A DNA stretch of 58,857 nt from Streptomyces niveus (GTDB lineage Bacteria; Actinomycetota; Actinomycetes; Streptomycetales; Streptomycetaceae). The stretch covers positions 1-58,857 of the forward strand of contig NZ_MDCR01000096.1 of NCBI RefSeq assembly GCF_001723055.1, written 5' to 3'. The notes beneath the pieces were generated by a model. That model was not told where the DNA came from and did no database searches. It saw nothing but the letters and a program-made list of their open reading frames with translations. This document shows positions 7,564 through 15,542 of this stretch, in pieces. The translations under genes were made by a program, and so were the position numbers. How positions within the stretch are numbered: the stretch's first letter is position 1; each line of letters begins with the position of its first letter.

Positions 7564-10443
7564 TCACTTGGTGAGAGTGAGGGTGTCGATGTCGAACAGG
7601 GAGCCGGCCCCACCGGTGAAGGTGAGGAACAGTGCCCCGGACGATCCGGTACCGGTCAGCGCGGTGGACACGTTCTGGAACGTCTCCCAGCCACCGGTGT
7701 TGGGGACGGCGACGGTGCCGAGGACGGCGCCGGTGGCCGAGCCCGAGCGGATCGTGACGGTGCCGCCCGCGCCGGCCGATGAGACCTTCGCCGAGAAGGT
7801 CTTGGTCCCGGCCGTCGGGACGTGGGCGTAGCCCGCCCAGTCGCCGTTCTCGATGTAGCCGAGGGTCTTGCCGCCGCTCGCCGGTGCGTGGTCCGCCGCC
7901 TGGACGCCCTGCCCCGAGCTGAACGACTCACCCTCCACGGTCTGGCTGGAGCCGCTGCTGCCGGTGGTGAAGGTGAAGGCGTCCACGTCGAAGAGGTTGC
8001 CCTGGCCGGTCACGCCCTTGAAGACCAGGAACAACTCCGTTGACGCGGCAGGGGCGTTGGTGACGTTCGCCGACACGTCGACGAAGTTCTCCCAGCCGCC
8101 GGTCGGGGCCACGGCCACCGAGCTGAGCAGCGTGCCGGTCGCGGACCCGGCGCGTACCTCCAGGGTGCCGCCGACGCCGCCGGAGGCGACCCGGGCGGTG
8201 AACCGGGTGGCGTTGGAGACGTTGTACGGCTTGAAGGAGACCCAGTCGTTGTTGTCGGTGAAGCCGACGGTGCTGCCGCCCTCGGCGTTGCCGTGCGCGG
8301 CGACCTGGATGCCGGACTGGGCGCCGAAGTGCTCGGCCTGCCGGTGCCGGGGCTGGAGGATACGGGCGCTGTGCGTGGTCAGCCCGGCGCCGTCGGTGTA
8401 CTCGGCGTCGAAGACCCCGTAGATGTTGGCGGCGCTGTCGTGCTCACCGTCGGCGGGCACGCTGAGGTTGCCGGAGCAGCCGGTGGCCTGGGTGATCTGG
8501 TGCCGGTGCTCGTCGTGGCCGAGCAGATAGGTGACCTTGACCTTGGAGCAGTCGATGGTCCCGTCCTCCGGGTCGCTGACGGTGACCTGGAAGGGCACGG
8601 TGTCACCGAAGGAGAAGAGCTGGCCGTCCTTGGGGGTCTGGAGGGTCACGGTCGGGGCGGTGTTGCCCGCCGTGACGACCAGGCTCGCCGTACCGGTCAG
8701 CCCCTCCGGGTCGCGGACGGTGAGCGTGGGCCGGAAGGTGCCGTTGGTGGTGTAGGTGTGGCTCGGGTTGGCGGCCGTGGAGGTGGTGCCGTCGCCGAAG
8801 TTCCAGGAGTACGTCAGGGCCTTGCCCTCGGGGTCGGCGCTGCCGGCCGAGGAGAACGCGACGGTCAGCGGGGTGGGTCCGGAGACCTTGTCGGCGGCGG
8901 CCTTGGCGACCGGGTTGCGGTTGGCGCCCGCGAGATACTCGACGCGGTACAGGGCCTGATTGTTGCCACCGGTGCCGTAGTCCAGGACGTACAGCGCGCC
9001 GTCGGGGCCGAAGGCCTGGTCCATGACCTGCGTACCGGTCCACGGGAACGCCTCGATGACGCCCGGGGTGCCGTCGGCCTTGACCTCGATGGCCTTGATC
9101 CACTTGCGGCCGTACTCACCGGCGAAGAAGCGGCCGTCGAGCGACTGCGGGAACTTCACGCTGGAGTTGAGGTTGGGGTCGTAGCGGTAGACCGGGCCGC
9201 CCATCGGCGACTCGGAGCCGCCGCCGAACTCGGGCGGGGAACCCGCGTCACCGCCGTACTTGATCCAGCTCGACTTGGCGGCGGGCAGGGTCGCCAGCCC
9301 GGTGTTGCGGAAGGAGTTGTTCGCGGGCGCGGCGCAGTTGTACTTGGCCGCGGACGGGCCGCTCGGGAAGGTGAACTCGCTGTACGTCTCGGCCGCCGTG
9401 TTGGTGCCGGTGCAGTACGGCCAGCCGTAGTTGCCCGGTCCGGTGATGCGGTTGAACTCGACCTGGCCGCTGGGGCCGCGGCTCGCGTTGGTGACGCCCG
9501 CGTCGGGGCCGTAGTCGCCGAGGTAGACGATGCCGGTGGCCTTGTCGACGGACATCCGGAACGGGTTGCGGAAGCCCATCGCGTAGATCTCGGGGCGGGT
9601 GCGCGCGGTGCCGGGCGCGAACAGGTTGCCGGAGGGCACGGTGTAGCCGCCGGCGGCGGTCGGCTTGATACGGAGCACCTTGCCGCGCAGGTCGTTGGTG
9701 TTGCCCGAGGAGCGCTGGGCGTCGAACTGCGGGTTGCGGTCGGTGCGTTCGTCGATCGGCGAGTAGCCCGAGGACTCGAACGGGTTCGTGTCGTCGCCCG
9801 TCGTCAGATAGAGGTTGCCCTGCGCGTCGAAGTCGATGTCACCGCCGACGTGGCAGCACTGACCACGGTCGTTGGGGACCTCCAGCACGACCTTCTCGCT
9901 GGCCAGGTCGAGCGTGTTGTCGGCCTTGAGCGTGAAGCGCGAGAGGTTGAGGTGGCCCTTCCACGGCTCGAACGCGGCGGCGTTGCCCGTGACGGGGGCG
10001 TCGCCGCCCGGGGTGCTGAGCTTGGGCGAGTAGTACAGATACAGATACCGGTTGCTCTGGAAGTTCGGGTCGGCGGCTATCCCCTGGAGGCCCTCCTCGT
10101 CATGGGTGTAGACGTCCAGCTTGCCTGCCGACTTGGTGTTGCCCGCGGCGTCCGTGTAGCGGACCGTGCCGTCCCTCGCCGTGTGCACGACGGCGCGGTC
10201 GGGCAGTACGGCGAGTGACATCGCCTCGCCCAACTCGGCCGAACCGAGCGCGAGTTGTACCTGCTGGTAGTCGCCTGCCGGGATGGCGGCAGGCGCTGCC
10301 TGTGCTTCCTCGTGGCCGGGATGACCGGGGTGGGCGGCGGCGGTGGGGACGCTGATCGCGCCGCCGCCCACCACCAGACCCAGTACCGCGAGCCACCTCA
10401 GCCACTTCTGTCTCGGGCGCGGCCGTCCTGAGAGTCCTGACAT
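7564..10443 (-). CDS. secreted glucose/sorbosone dehydrogenase-like protein with PKD and two CBM6 domains
   Basis: A 959-residue secreted protein. After a signal peptide (LAVLGLVVGGGAISVPTAAA) comes a beta-propeller of the soluble PQQ glucose/sorbosone dehydrogenase type (residues of about 60-510; HDEEGLQGIAADPNF, GFRNPFRMSVD, GNYGWPYC). A PKD domain follows (SYSWNFGDGTTS-like, about 525-600), then an Ig-like segment and two CBM6-type modules (NNDWVSF and YIENGDWAGY). The start at 10443 is preceded by GGAAGG 7 nt upstream; an ATG 15 nt further up lacks a site. Family members oxidise sugars or sugar alcohols, some with PQQ. It is first in an operon with the ThuA-DUF1080 gene. Whether it binds PQQ is unproven. 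Confidence 0.85.
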   Translation of the reverse strand: MSGLSGRPRPRQKWLRWLAVLGLVVGGGAISVPTAAAHPGHPGHEEAQAAPAAIPAGDYQQVQLALGSAELGEAMSLAVLPDRAVVHTARDGTVRYTDAAGNTKSAGKLDVYTHDEEGLQGIAADPNFQSNRYLYLYYSPKLSTPGGDAPVTGNAAAFEPWKGHLNLSRFTLKADNTLDLASEKVVLEVPNDRGQCCHVGGDIDFDAQGNLYLTTGDDTNPFESSGYSPIDERTDRNPQFDAQRSSGNTNDLRGKVLRIKPTAAGGYTVPSGNLFAPGTARTRPEIYAMGFRNPFRMSVDKATGIVYLGDYGPDAGVTNASRGPSGQVEFNRITGPGNYGWPYCTGTNTAAETYSEFTFPSGPSAAKYNCAAPANNSFRNTGLATLPAAKSSWIKYGGDAGSPPEFGGGSESPMGGPVYRYDPNLNSSVKFPQSLDGRFFAGEYGRKWIKAIEVKADGTPGVIEAFPWTGTQVMDQAFGPDGALYVLDYGTGGNNQALYRVEYLAGANRNPVAKAAADKVSGPTPLTVAFSSAGSADPEGKALTYSWNFGDGTTSTAANPSHTYTTNGTFRPTLTVRDPEGLTGTASLVVTAGNTAPTVTLQTPKDGQLFSFGDTVPFQVTVSDPEDGTIDCSKVKVTYLLGHDEHRHQITQATGCSGNLSVPADGEHDSAANIYGVFDAEYTDGAGLTTHSARILQPRHRQAEHFGAQSGIQVAAHGNAEGGSTVGFTDNNDWVSFKPYNVSNATRFTARVASGGVGGTLEVRAGSATGTLLSSVAVAPTGGWENFVDVSANVTNAPAASTELFLVFKGVTGQGNLFDVDAFTFTTGSSGSSQTVEGESFSSGQGVQAADHAPASGGKTLGYIENGDWAGYAHVPTAGTKTFSAKVSSAGAGGTVTIRSGSATGAVLGTVAVPNTGGWETFQNVSTALTGTGSSGALFLTFTGGAGSLFDIDTLTLTK
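7567..7935 (-). repeat. CBM6 cassette, copy B
   Basis: The C-terminal CBM6 module of the dehydrogenase. It is closely similar at DNA level to copy A (5822-6190) in the same orientation, about 1.7 kb apart. The pair is a possible substrate for recombination that would delete or fuse the two genes. Confidence 0.75.
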
Positions 10444-10566
10444 CGAGCTTCCTTCCATACCTGTTCAAGGGAAGCGAGACAGGCGGCAGCGCGGGCGAGC
10501 GCGCCACCGTGTCTCACTCAGGGAGGAACCTGCCGACCGGGTGATGTCCCTTCACCCGATGAGCAG

Positions 10567-10598
10567 CCGTGCGGTCCGTGCGTCCGTGCGGTCCGTGC
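10567..10598. repeat. 15-bp direct repeat in the leader of the dehydrogenase operon
   Basis: Two perfect copies of CCGTGCGGTCCGTGC, 17 bp apart start to start. They lie in the predicted long 5' leader between the putative promoter (about 10650-10680) and the start codon at 10443. No function is known. Confidence 0.6.
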
Positions 10599-10631
10599 AA
10601 GGGCATGTGTTACGGCACCGAACATCCACGG

Positions 10632-10703
10632 GAAACCCGCGGGAGTTTCGCATGCTGGCAACGGGCCACTAATTTGTCAAGGGTCTATCCAAATGGCCTT
10701 GAC
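10632..10703 (-). promoter_or_regulatory. putative promoter and operator of the dehydrogenase-ThuA operon
   Basis: On the minus strand a perfect -35 TTGACA (10675-10680) is followed after 17 nt by CAGCAT (10652-10657) as a -10, giving a start near 10644 and a leader of about 200 nt. The -35 overlaps an inverted repeat GTCAAGG-N14-CCTTGAC (10676-10703). A LacI-like dyad with GAAAC/GTTTC ends lies at 10632-10649, over the predicted start. The promoter is supported by spacing; the operators are inference. Confidence 0.45.
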
Positions 10704-10739
10704 CTGCTACTGGATCGGCGCGGCGGGATCGGCGCCCCG

Positions 10740-10905
10740 ACAGATGATTCCGGGCCGTTGACGCGCACGCGGGGATTGCGTTCGCACACTGAACAAATGC
10801 CGCTCGAAGGGCGGCCCCGGAGGAGAACCCCCGGGCCACGGCGAAGGTGGATACACCCCACAATGTGCCGTCCGGCGGCCTGGTGTCCACGAAGGACCTC
10901 AACAC
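10740..10905 (-). pseudogene. possible remnant of an AraC-type DNA-binding domain
   Basis: The 530-bp gap 10444-10974 holds no convincing gene. In one minus-strand frame, 10789-10854 encodes VSTFAVARGFSSGAALRAAF, which resembles the second helix-turn-helix of AraC/GlxA regulators. A shift of one base lets the reading continue with QSPRARQR, similar to the usual SPRAYRR end. Only this short piece is recognisable, without a full domain. It may be a decayed gene or chance similarity. The remainder of the gap holds the promoter and leader described separately. Confidence 0.25.
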
Positions 10906-10974
10906 CTTCCGGGGAGGTCTCTTCGACGGCCGGCTGCTGCCGGGCCGGGCGGTGCGCGAAGCGGTAGGGGGACG

Positions 10975-11949
10975 TCAGGGCGACGTCTCGTAGCGGGTGG
11001 CGATCGTGGCGGCCCGGTCGCGCAGGGCCGTGCGCAACCACTGCGGGGCCAGGGCCTCCGCGTCCGTGGCGAGTTGCCACAGTGCCCATTCGGCGTGGCG
11101 CGCGTCCTGGAAGGTCACCTCCAGCCGCAGTCGGCCACCCTCTTCGGCCTCCTCGGTGTGCACCGCGAGCGCGGTGGCCACCAGGTCCTCCCGTCGCGCC
11201 GGGTCCACCCGTACCAGCACCGCGACCTGGTCGCCGCCCGTGCGGAACCGGGTGCCGCGGTCCCGCCAGGCCCGGTCCAGGTCGACGCGGTCCGGGCGCT
11301 GGGCGGGCTCGGGGAGTGCCTCGGCGGCCAGGACGCGGGAGAGCCGGTAGGTGCGGTCGGCGCCGGATCTCGTGGCCAGCAGGTAGCCCTGGTCGCGTAC
11401 GGTCACCAGACCGATCGGGTCCACCGTGCGCCACCGAGGTGTCTGGCCTGCCGCGGCGTACCGGATGCGCAGCTTGTGCCCGGCGAGCACCGCGCGCCGG
11501 ACCTCGGCCGCCGTCGCGTCCGGCACCTCCTCGGCGGCCACGCGGCGCGAGAGGAGGTCGGTCTCCGGGTCGATGAGCAGTCGCTCGGCGACGCCGGCCG
11601 CGGTGTCCCGGTGGCTTTCCGGCAGCGCGTCGACCACCTTGAGCACGGCCGAGGCGAGCGCCGAGCCGAGGCCGAACACCTGCGCGCCGCGCCGCGATCC
11701 GGCGACCAGCAGGGCGAGCGCCTCGTCGTGGTTCAGTCCGGTCAGCTCCGTCCGGAAACCGGGCAGCAACGCGAACCCGCCGTTCCGGCCGCGTTCGGCG
11801 TAGACCGGGACACCCGCCGCGGACAGCGCCTCGATGTCGCGCAGCACGGTGCGGGTGGACACCTCCAACTCGCGGGCCAGCGTGGTCGCGGACAGCCGGC
11901 CGCGCTGGCGCAGCAGCAGCACGAGGGAGACCAGCCGGTCGGCACGCAT
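10975..11949 (-). CDS. YafY-type WYL-domain transcriptional regulator
   Basis: A 324-residue protein. It has an N-terminal HTH_11 domain (residues 1-55; RLSATTLARELEVSTRTVLRDIEAL), a WYL domain (about 140-215; LRIRYAAAGQTPRWRTVDPIGLVTVRDQGYLLA) and a WCX extension. WYL domains sense ligands, often nucleic-acid-like or small molecules, and this family commonly sits beside a target gene. Here it is divergent from a RidA-family gene with 99 bp between. A perfect 9-bp dyad lies 18 bp upstream of its start codon. It probably represses itself and RidA; the direction of control is inferred. Confidence 0.88.
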   Translation of the reverse strand: MRADRLVSLVLLLRQRGRLSATTLARELEVSTRTVLRDIEALSAAGVPVYAERGRNGGFALLPGFRTELTGLNHDEALALLVAGSRRGAQVFGLGSALASAVLKVVDALPESHRDTAAGVAERLLIDPETDLLSRRVAAEEVPDATAAEVRRAVLAGHKLRIRYAAAGQTPRWRTVDPIGLVTVRDQGYLLATRSGADRTYRLSRVLAAEALPEPAQRPDRVDLDRAWRDRGTRFRTGGDQVAVLVRVDPARREDLVATALAVHTEEAEEGGRLRLEVTFQDARHAEWALWQLATDAEALAPQWLRTALRDRAATIATRYETSP

Positions 11950-11966
11950 ACGAAAACCCTACCGAG

Positions 11967-11991
11967 ATACACGACCGAGGATGTCGTGTAT
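11967..11991. promoter_or_regulatory. putative WYL-regulator operator
   Basis: Perfect inverted repeat ATACACGAC-N7-GTCGTGTAT between the divergent WYL regulator and RidA genes. The 9-bp arms and 16-bp centre-to-centre spacing fit a dimer binding one face of DNA. Its AT-richer arms may also hold promoter elements. Confidence 0.7.
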
Positions 11992-12048
11992 TCGCTGCGA
12001 GGCTCCATCACGACGTCGAAGACCTACAGACAATCGAATGGAGCGGAT

Positions 12049-12450
12049 GTGGCTATGGAGCGAACGGCCGTCAACCCGGTGCCGTGGTCGGTGGAGATGG
12101 GCTTCAACCAGGGCGAGGTCGTCTCGGGGCACACGCGGACCCTGTATCTCTCGGGGCAGACCGCGACGGACGCTGACGGCAAGCCCCAACATGACGGTGA
12201 CATGGCCGCGCAGTTGGCGCTGAGCCTCGACAACCTGGAGGCCGTACTCGGCGAGGCCGGCATGTCACTCGCGAACCTCGCCCGGCTCAACGTCTACACG
12301 ACCGACGTCGATCTGCTCTTCCAGCACTACGGCGGGCTGGCGGCGCGACTTGGCGCCGCCCGCGTGGCGCCGGCCACCACGATGCTCGGGGTGACCCGGC
12401 TGGCGATCCCCACCTTGCTGGTCGAGCTTGAGGGAACCGCCGTCGCGTGA
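12049..12450 (+). CDS. RidA (YjgF/YER057c/UK114) family protein
   Basis: A 133-residue protein of the small trimeric RidA superfamily. Core motifs are LYLSGQTATDADGKPQHDGD, the central NLEAVLGEAG helix, and the C-terminal ATTMLGVTRLAIPTLLVELEG. RidA proteins deaminate reactive enamine/imine intermediates; family members lacking the conserved Arg can have other roles, and here the usual arginine region reads as APATTML without an obvious Arg, so activity is uncertain. The GTG at 12049 has GGAG 5 nt upstream; the ATG at 12055 is an alternative. It is divergent from a WYL regulator and converges on the GH2 gene through a strong hairpin. Confidence 0.85.
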   Translation: MAMERTAVNPVPWSVEMGFNQGEVVSGHTRTLYLSGQTATDADGKPQHDGDMAAQLALSLDNLEAVLGEAGMSLANLARLNVYTTDVDLLFQHYGGLAARLGAARVAPATTMLGVTRLAIPTLLVELEGTAVA

Positions 12451-12463
12451 CACGGCCTCGGCC

Positions 12464-12503
12464 GGCCGGGCTCACGCCGTCTCCGGACGGCGTGAGCCCG
12501 GCC
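12464..12503. terminator. bidirectional hairpin terminator between RidA and GH2 genes
   Basis: An 18-bp perfect stem (arms 12464-12481 and 12486-12503) with a TCCG tetraloop, placed between convergent stop codons. There is no T run, as is common for Streptomyces terminators. Confidence 0.85.
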
Positions 12504-12525
12504 CGTGGTCCGGGGGTACGTCCGG

Positions 12526-14922
12526 TCACCCCGCCCACGGATCGGCGACGGCCCAGGTCGTGTCCTCGGTGAACGAGGCGGGGTTGTCCCAGGCGCGCGG
12601 ACCGCCCCGAGTCGCCATCCACACCTCCGAGTTGATGTGCCGCAGATAGCCGCCTGCCATGTTGTACGCCGCGAGGCGCACTCCCCCGGCGGCGGGCAGC
12701 GCGCAGAACGTGGCGTCGGCGCGGAAGAGCGCCGAGCCGTCACCCGCCTCCTTGTAGACGCGGAAGTCGCGGTGCCGCAGGTACTGGCCGGGGTAGTTGC
12801 GGGACTCGAAGGAGTAGCAGCCGCTGCCCGCGAGGCCGGGGACGATCTTCCAGGTGGCGTCGTTCTTCAGCAGGCTGTCGCTGTTCGCGTCGACGGGCGC
12901 GGTGAAGGCGAGGCCGTCCTGGTGGCGCAGGTACTTGCCGGTGTGACCGGGGGTGGTCACCCGCAGCGACTTGTTCTGGCCGGTGGGCAGCGTGACCGGT
13001 GGCGGCGGGTTGCGCGAGGCGTCGACGAGGGCGAGGTTGGCGGCCCTGACCCGGGCCGCGTCGACCTTGACCACCTGCCGGTCGTACGTCAGCAGACCGT
13101 TGGCCTCGTTCTCGACGTCGGTGATCTCGGTGTAGACGGACGCGGAGAGACCGCTGGGCATCTGGTTCTCGCGGATGGTGTCGATGAGGCCGACGAAGCG
13201 GTTGTTCAGCGCGGCGACGCTCGCCTGGTCCTCGTAGCTGAAGCCGCCGCCCGGGTACCACTCGTGTCCCGGCACCTTCCAGCCGAGCCCGCCGAACTCG
13301 CCGAGGACGGCGGCCCGGGTGGCCGTCGGTGTCGTGGTGCCGGGGCCGACGTAGACGTGGTTGTCGATGACGTCGCCGTTGCCGCCGTCGACGGAGCCGC
13401 AGCAGTTGACGCCGCTCATGTTGTTGACGAGGCGGGTGGGGTCGTACGCCTTGACCTCGTCGGCGATCCGGGCCTGGTCGTACTGGCCCCAGCCCTCGTT
13501 CTGGTTGACCCACATCACCAGGGACGGTGAGCTGCGGTGCTGGTCGATGATCCGGTCGTACTCGGCCTCCCACTGCACACGCGCGGCGCCGTCCGGGGTC
13601 CGGGTGTCCATGGCGGGCATGTCCTGCCACACCAGCAGACCGAGCCGGTCCGCCCAGTAGAACCAGCGCTGCGGCTCCACCTTGATGTGTTTGCGGACCA
13701 TGTTGAAGCCGAGGTCCTTGTGCTTCTGGAGGTCGTGGCGCAGTGCCTCGTCGCTGGGCGCGGTGTAGATGCCGTCCGGCCAGTAGCCCTGGTCGAGGGT
13801 GCCGGTCTGGAAGACGAACTTACCGTTGAGGAGCGGGCGTTGTACGCCGCCGACCTTGCCCACGGAGATGGAGCGCATCCCGGCGTAGCTGCCGGCGGAG
13901 TCGACGGCCGTACCGCCGCCTCCCGTTCCCGACAGCAGGTCGGCCCTGATGTCGTACAGGAACGGATCCTCGGGGCTCCACAGGCGCGGGTTCGGGATCG
14001 GCACCGAGAACGGGCTGTTCACGGGCCCGGTCACGGTGGCCACGGCGGTACCGCCGGAGGAGACCGTCACCCTGGCGGTGTGGCCGGCGGTGCCGGCGGC
14101 CCGGACGGTGACCTTGAGCGTGTTGTCGGAGAGGCTGGGCACCAAGTCGAGCCGGGTGATGTGGGCGGACGCTGTGGGCTCCAGCCAGACGGTCTGCCAG
14201 ATGCCGGACGCGGCCGTGTAGAAGATGCCGCCGCCGGGATGCGGCGTGACGTCGCTGATCCGTTGTTTGCCCACCGCCTGGCCGCCGGTCTGGGAGGGGT
14301 CGAAGACGGAGACGACGACGGTGTTGGTGCCCGCGGTCAGCAGGGGGGTGATGTCGTAGGTGAACGCGTCGTAGCCGCCGCTGTGGGCCGCGCCGGCCTG
14401 GCTGCCGTTGACCCAGACCGTGGTCTGCCAGTCGCTCGCGCCGAAGTTCAGCTGGACGCGGCGGCCGTTCCAGCCCGCCGGGACGGTGAAGGTGCGCTTG
14501 TACCAGAGCTTGTCGCTCTGGGTGATCTTTCGCTGGATGCCGGAGAGGGCCGACTCGGCGACGAACGGGACCCTGATCTGCTCGGGGAACGCGGCGGGCT
14601 GCCCGGCGTTCGCGCCGGTGATCGCGAAGTCCCAGACGCCGTTGAGGTTGAGCCAGTCGGGGCGGGTGAGCTGGGGGCGCGGGTACTCCGGCAGCGGGTT
14701 GTCGACCGGGACCTGGTTCGTCCACGGGGTGGTCATGGGGGACGGTTTGGGCTGCCAGGCGGCGGGCTTCGCCTCGGCGGGGCCGCCGCCGGCCACGACG
14801 AGGCTCGCGCACAGGAGCAGCAGCGCGCCGAGCCAGGCGGTGGCGCGGTCGCGCGTGGGGACACGTGTGGGGAAACGCGTGGAGATGGACGTGGGGGTGG
14901 AGCTCGGCAGCGAGGCACGCAT
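12526..14922 (-). CDS. secreted glycoside hydrolase family 2 enzyme with C-terminal AbfB (CBM42) domain
   Basis: A 798-residue secreted enzyme. The signal region is ATAWLGALLLLCASLVVAGG, with cleavage near AEA. A GH2 sugar-binding jelly roll follows (WYKRTFTVPAGWNGRRVQLNFG), then the immunoglobulin domain and the TIM barrel. The likely acid/base is the Glu in WVNQNEGWG and the likely nucleophile the Glu in LGEFGG. The last about 140 residues form an AbfB arabinose-binding domain, with repeats such as RNYPGQYLRHRDF and MAGGYLRHI. It probably attacks arabinan- or arabinogalactan-type polysaccharide; exact specificity (beta-galactosidase, beta-glucuronidase or other) cannot be read. The ATG at 14922 follows GGAGG; the frame is open further upstream but lacks a signal-peptide reason to extend. 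Confidence 0.87.
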   Translation of the reverse strand: MRASLPSSTPTSISTRFPTRVPTRDRATAWLGALLLLCASLVVAGGGPAEAKPAAWQPKPSPMTTPWTNQVPVDNPLPEYPRPQLTRPDWLNLNGVWDFAITGANAGQPAAFPEQIRVPFVAESALSGIQRKITQSDKLWYKRTFTVPAGWNGRRVQLNFGASDWQTTVWVNGSQAGAAHSGGYDAFTYDITPLLTAGTNTVVVSVFDPSQTGGQAVGKQRISDVTPHPGGGIFYTAASGIWQTVWLEPTASAHITRLDLVPSLSDNTLKVTVRAAGTAGHTARVTVSSGGTAVATVTGPVNSPFSVPIPNPRLWSPEDPFLYDIRADLLSGTGGGGTAVDSAGSYAGMRSISVGKVGGVQRPLLNGKFVFQTGTLDQGYWPDGIYTAPSDEALRHDLQKHKDLGFNMVRKHIKVEPQRWFYWADRLGLLVWQDMPAMDTRTPDGAARVQWEAEYDRIIDQHRSSPSLVMWVNQNEGWGQYDQARIADEVKAYDPTRLVNNMSGVNCCGSVDGGNGDVIDNHVYVGPGTTTPTATRAAVLGEFGGLGWKVPGHEWYPGGGFSYEDQASVAALNNRFVGLIDTIRENQMPSGLSASVYTEITDVENEANGLLTYDRQVVKVDAARVRAANLALVDASRNPPPPVTLPTGQNKSLRVTTPGHTGKYLRHQDGLAFTAPVDANSDSLLKNDATWKIVPGLAGSGCYSFESRNYPGQYLRHRDFRVYKEAGDGSALFRADATFCALPAAGGVRLAAYNMAGGYLRHINSEVWMATRGGPRAWDNPASFTEDTTWAVADPWAG

Positions 14923-14981
14923 GGTCGATTGCCCTCCTCGGTCATCGGGCGAGGACGGTGCTGGTTCGGCCCGTAGGCATC

Positions 14982-15017
14982 TTTTACATCGTTGGAGGAG
15001 GGCTGTACACCCTCCTC
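14982..15017. promoter_or_regulatory. dyads in the GH2/SnoaL divergent region
   Basis: TTTACATCGTTGG (14983 on) resembles one half of the LacI-family operator type TTTACAacGTTGTAAA seen before secreted glycosidase genes. Next to it lies a perfect 8-bp inverted repeat GAGGAGGG-CTGTACA-CCCTCCTC (14995-15017). Both are upstream of the GH2 gene. Function is inferred. Confidence 0.35.
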
Positions 15018-15114
15018 GCGCAGGCCCGTTCCGCCGGGCTGCGCGGTGGCACGGCAGGCGTGATGATGGCACTGCCACCACCCGGCTGGAGCCCAGTCAC
15101 AAGGAGGACCACCC

Positions 15115-15429
15115 ATGAGCGTCATCCCCGCAGACCCGGCGGTCGCCGCGTTCGTCTCGGCCGTCAACGGCGGGAACCGGGACGCCTTCTTCGCCGTCCT
15201 GGCCCCGGACGCCACGATGTCCGACGACGGCAGCGAACGTGACCTCGCGGGCTGGGTGGACAAGGAGATCTTCTCCGCCGACGGCCGGATGGACATCGAG
15301 ACGGCCTCCGACGAGGGCCGCGCCCTGACGGCGACGTTCACCAACGCGACGTACGGCACCATGCGGACCCGCTGGGCGTTCACCGTCGCCGACGGCCGGA
15401 TCACCCGCTTCGAGACGGGCCAGGCGTAG
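15115..15429 (+). CDS. SnoaL-like / NTF2-fold small protein
   Basis: A 104-residue soluble protein with the pattern of the SnoaL/NTF2-like fold: an N-terminal helix (VAAFVSAVNGGNRDAFFAVLAPDATMSDDG) followed by curved beta strands ending in WAFTVADGRITRFETGQ. Members include isomerases, cyclases and many proteins of unknown role; the catalytic residues of characterised enzymes cannot be placed here. The start is well supported, with AAGGAGG 8 nt upstream. It is divergent from the GH2 gene and is followed by an unrelated small gene after 113 bp. No specific role is proposed. Confidence 0.75.
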   Translation: MSVIPADPAVAAFVSAVNGGNRDAFFAVLAPDATMSDDGSERDLAGWVDKEIFSADGRMDIETASDEGRALTATFTNATYGTMRTRWAFTVADGRITRFETGQA

Positions 15430-15542
15430 GGCGTGTCCGCAAAGTCCCGTCTGGCTCACGCGGATCGATGAGTCCGGGGGCGCTTCCCAGTCACTACCGG
15501 CAGCGGGCCGCACCGGCCCCGCACCCGGATGAGGAGAGAACG

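Noticed and set aside
8293..10218. 641-codon plus-strand frame within the dehydrogenase region
   Set aside because: Antisense shadow rich in Gly/Val/Arg, no recognisable fold; the minus strand has complete domains and a signal peptide.
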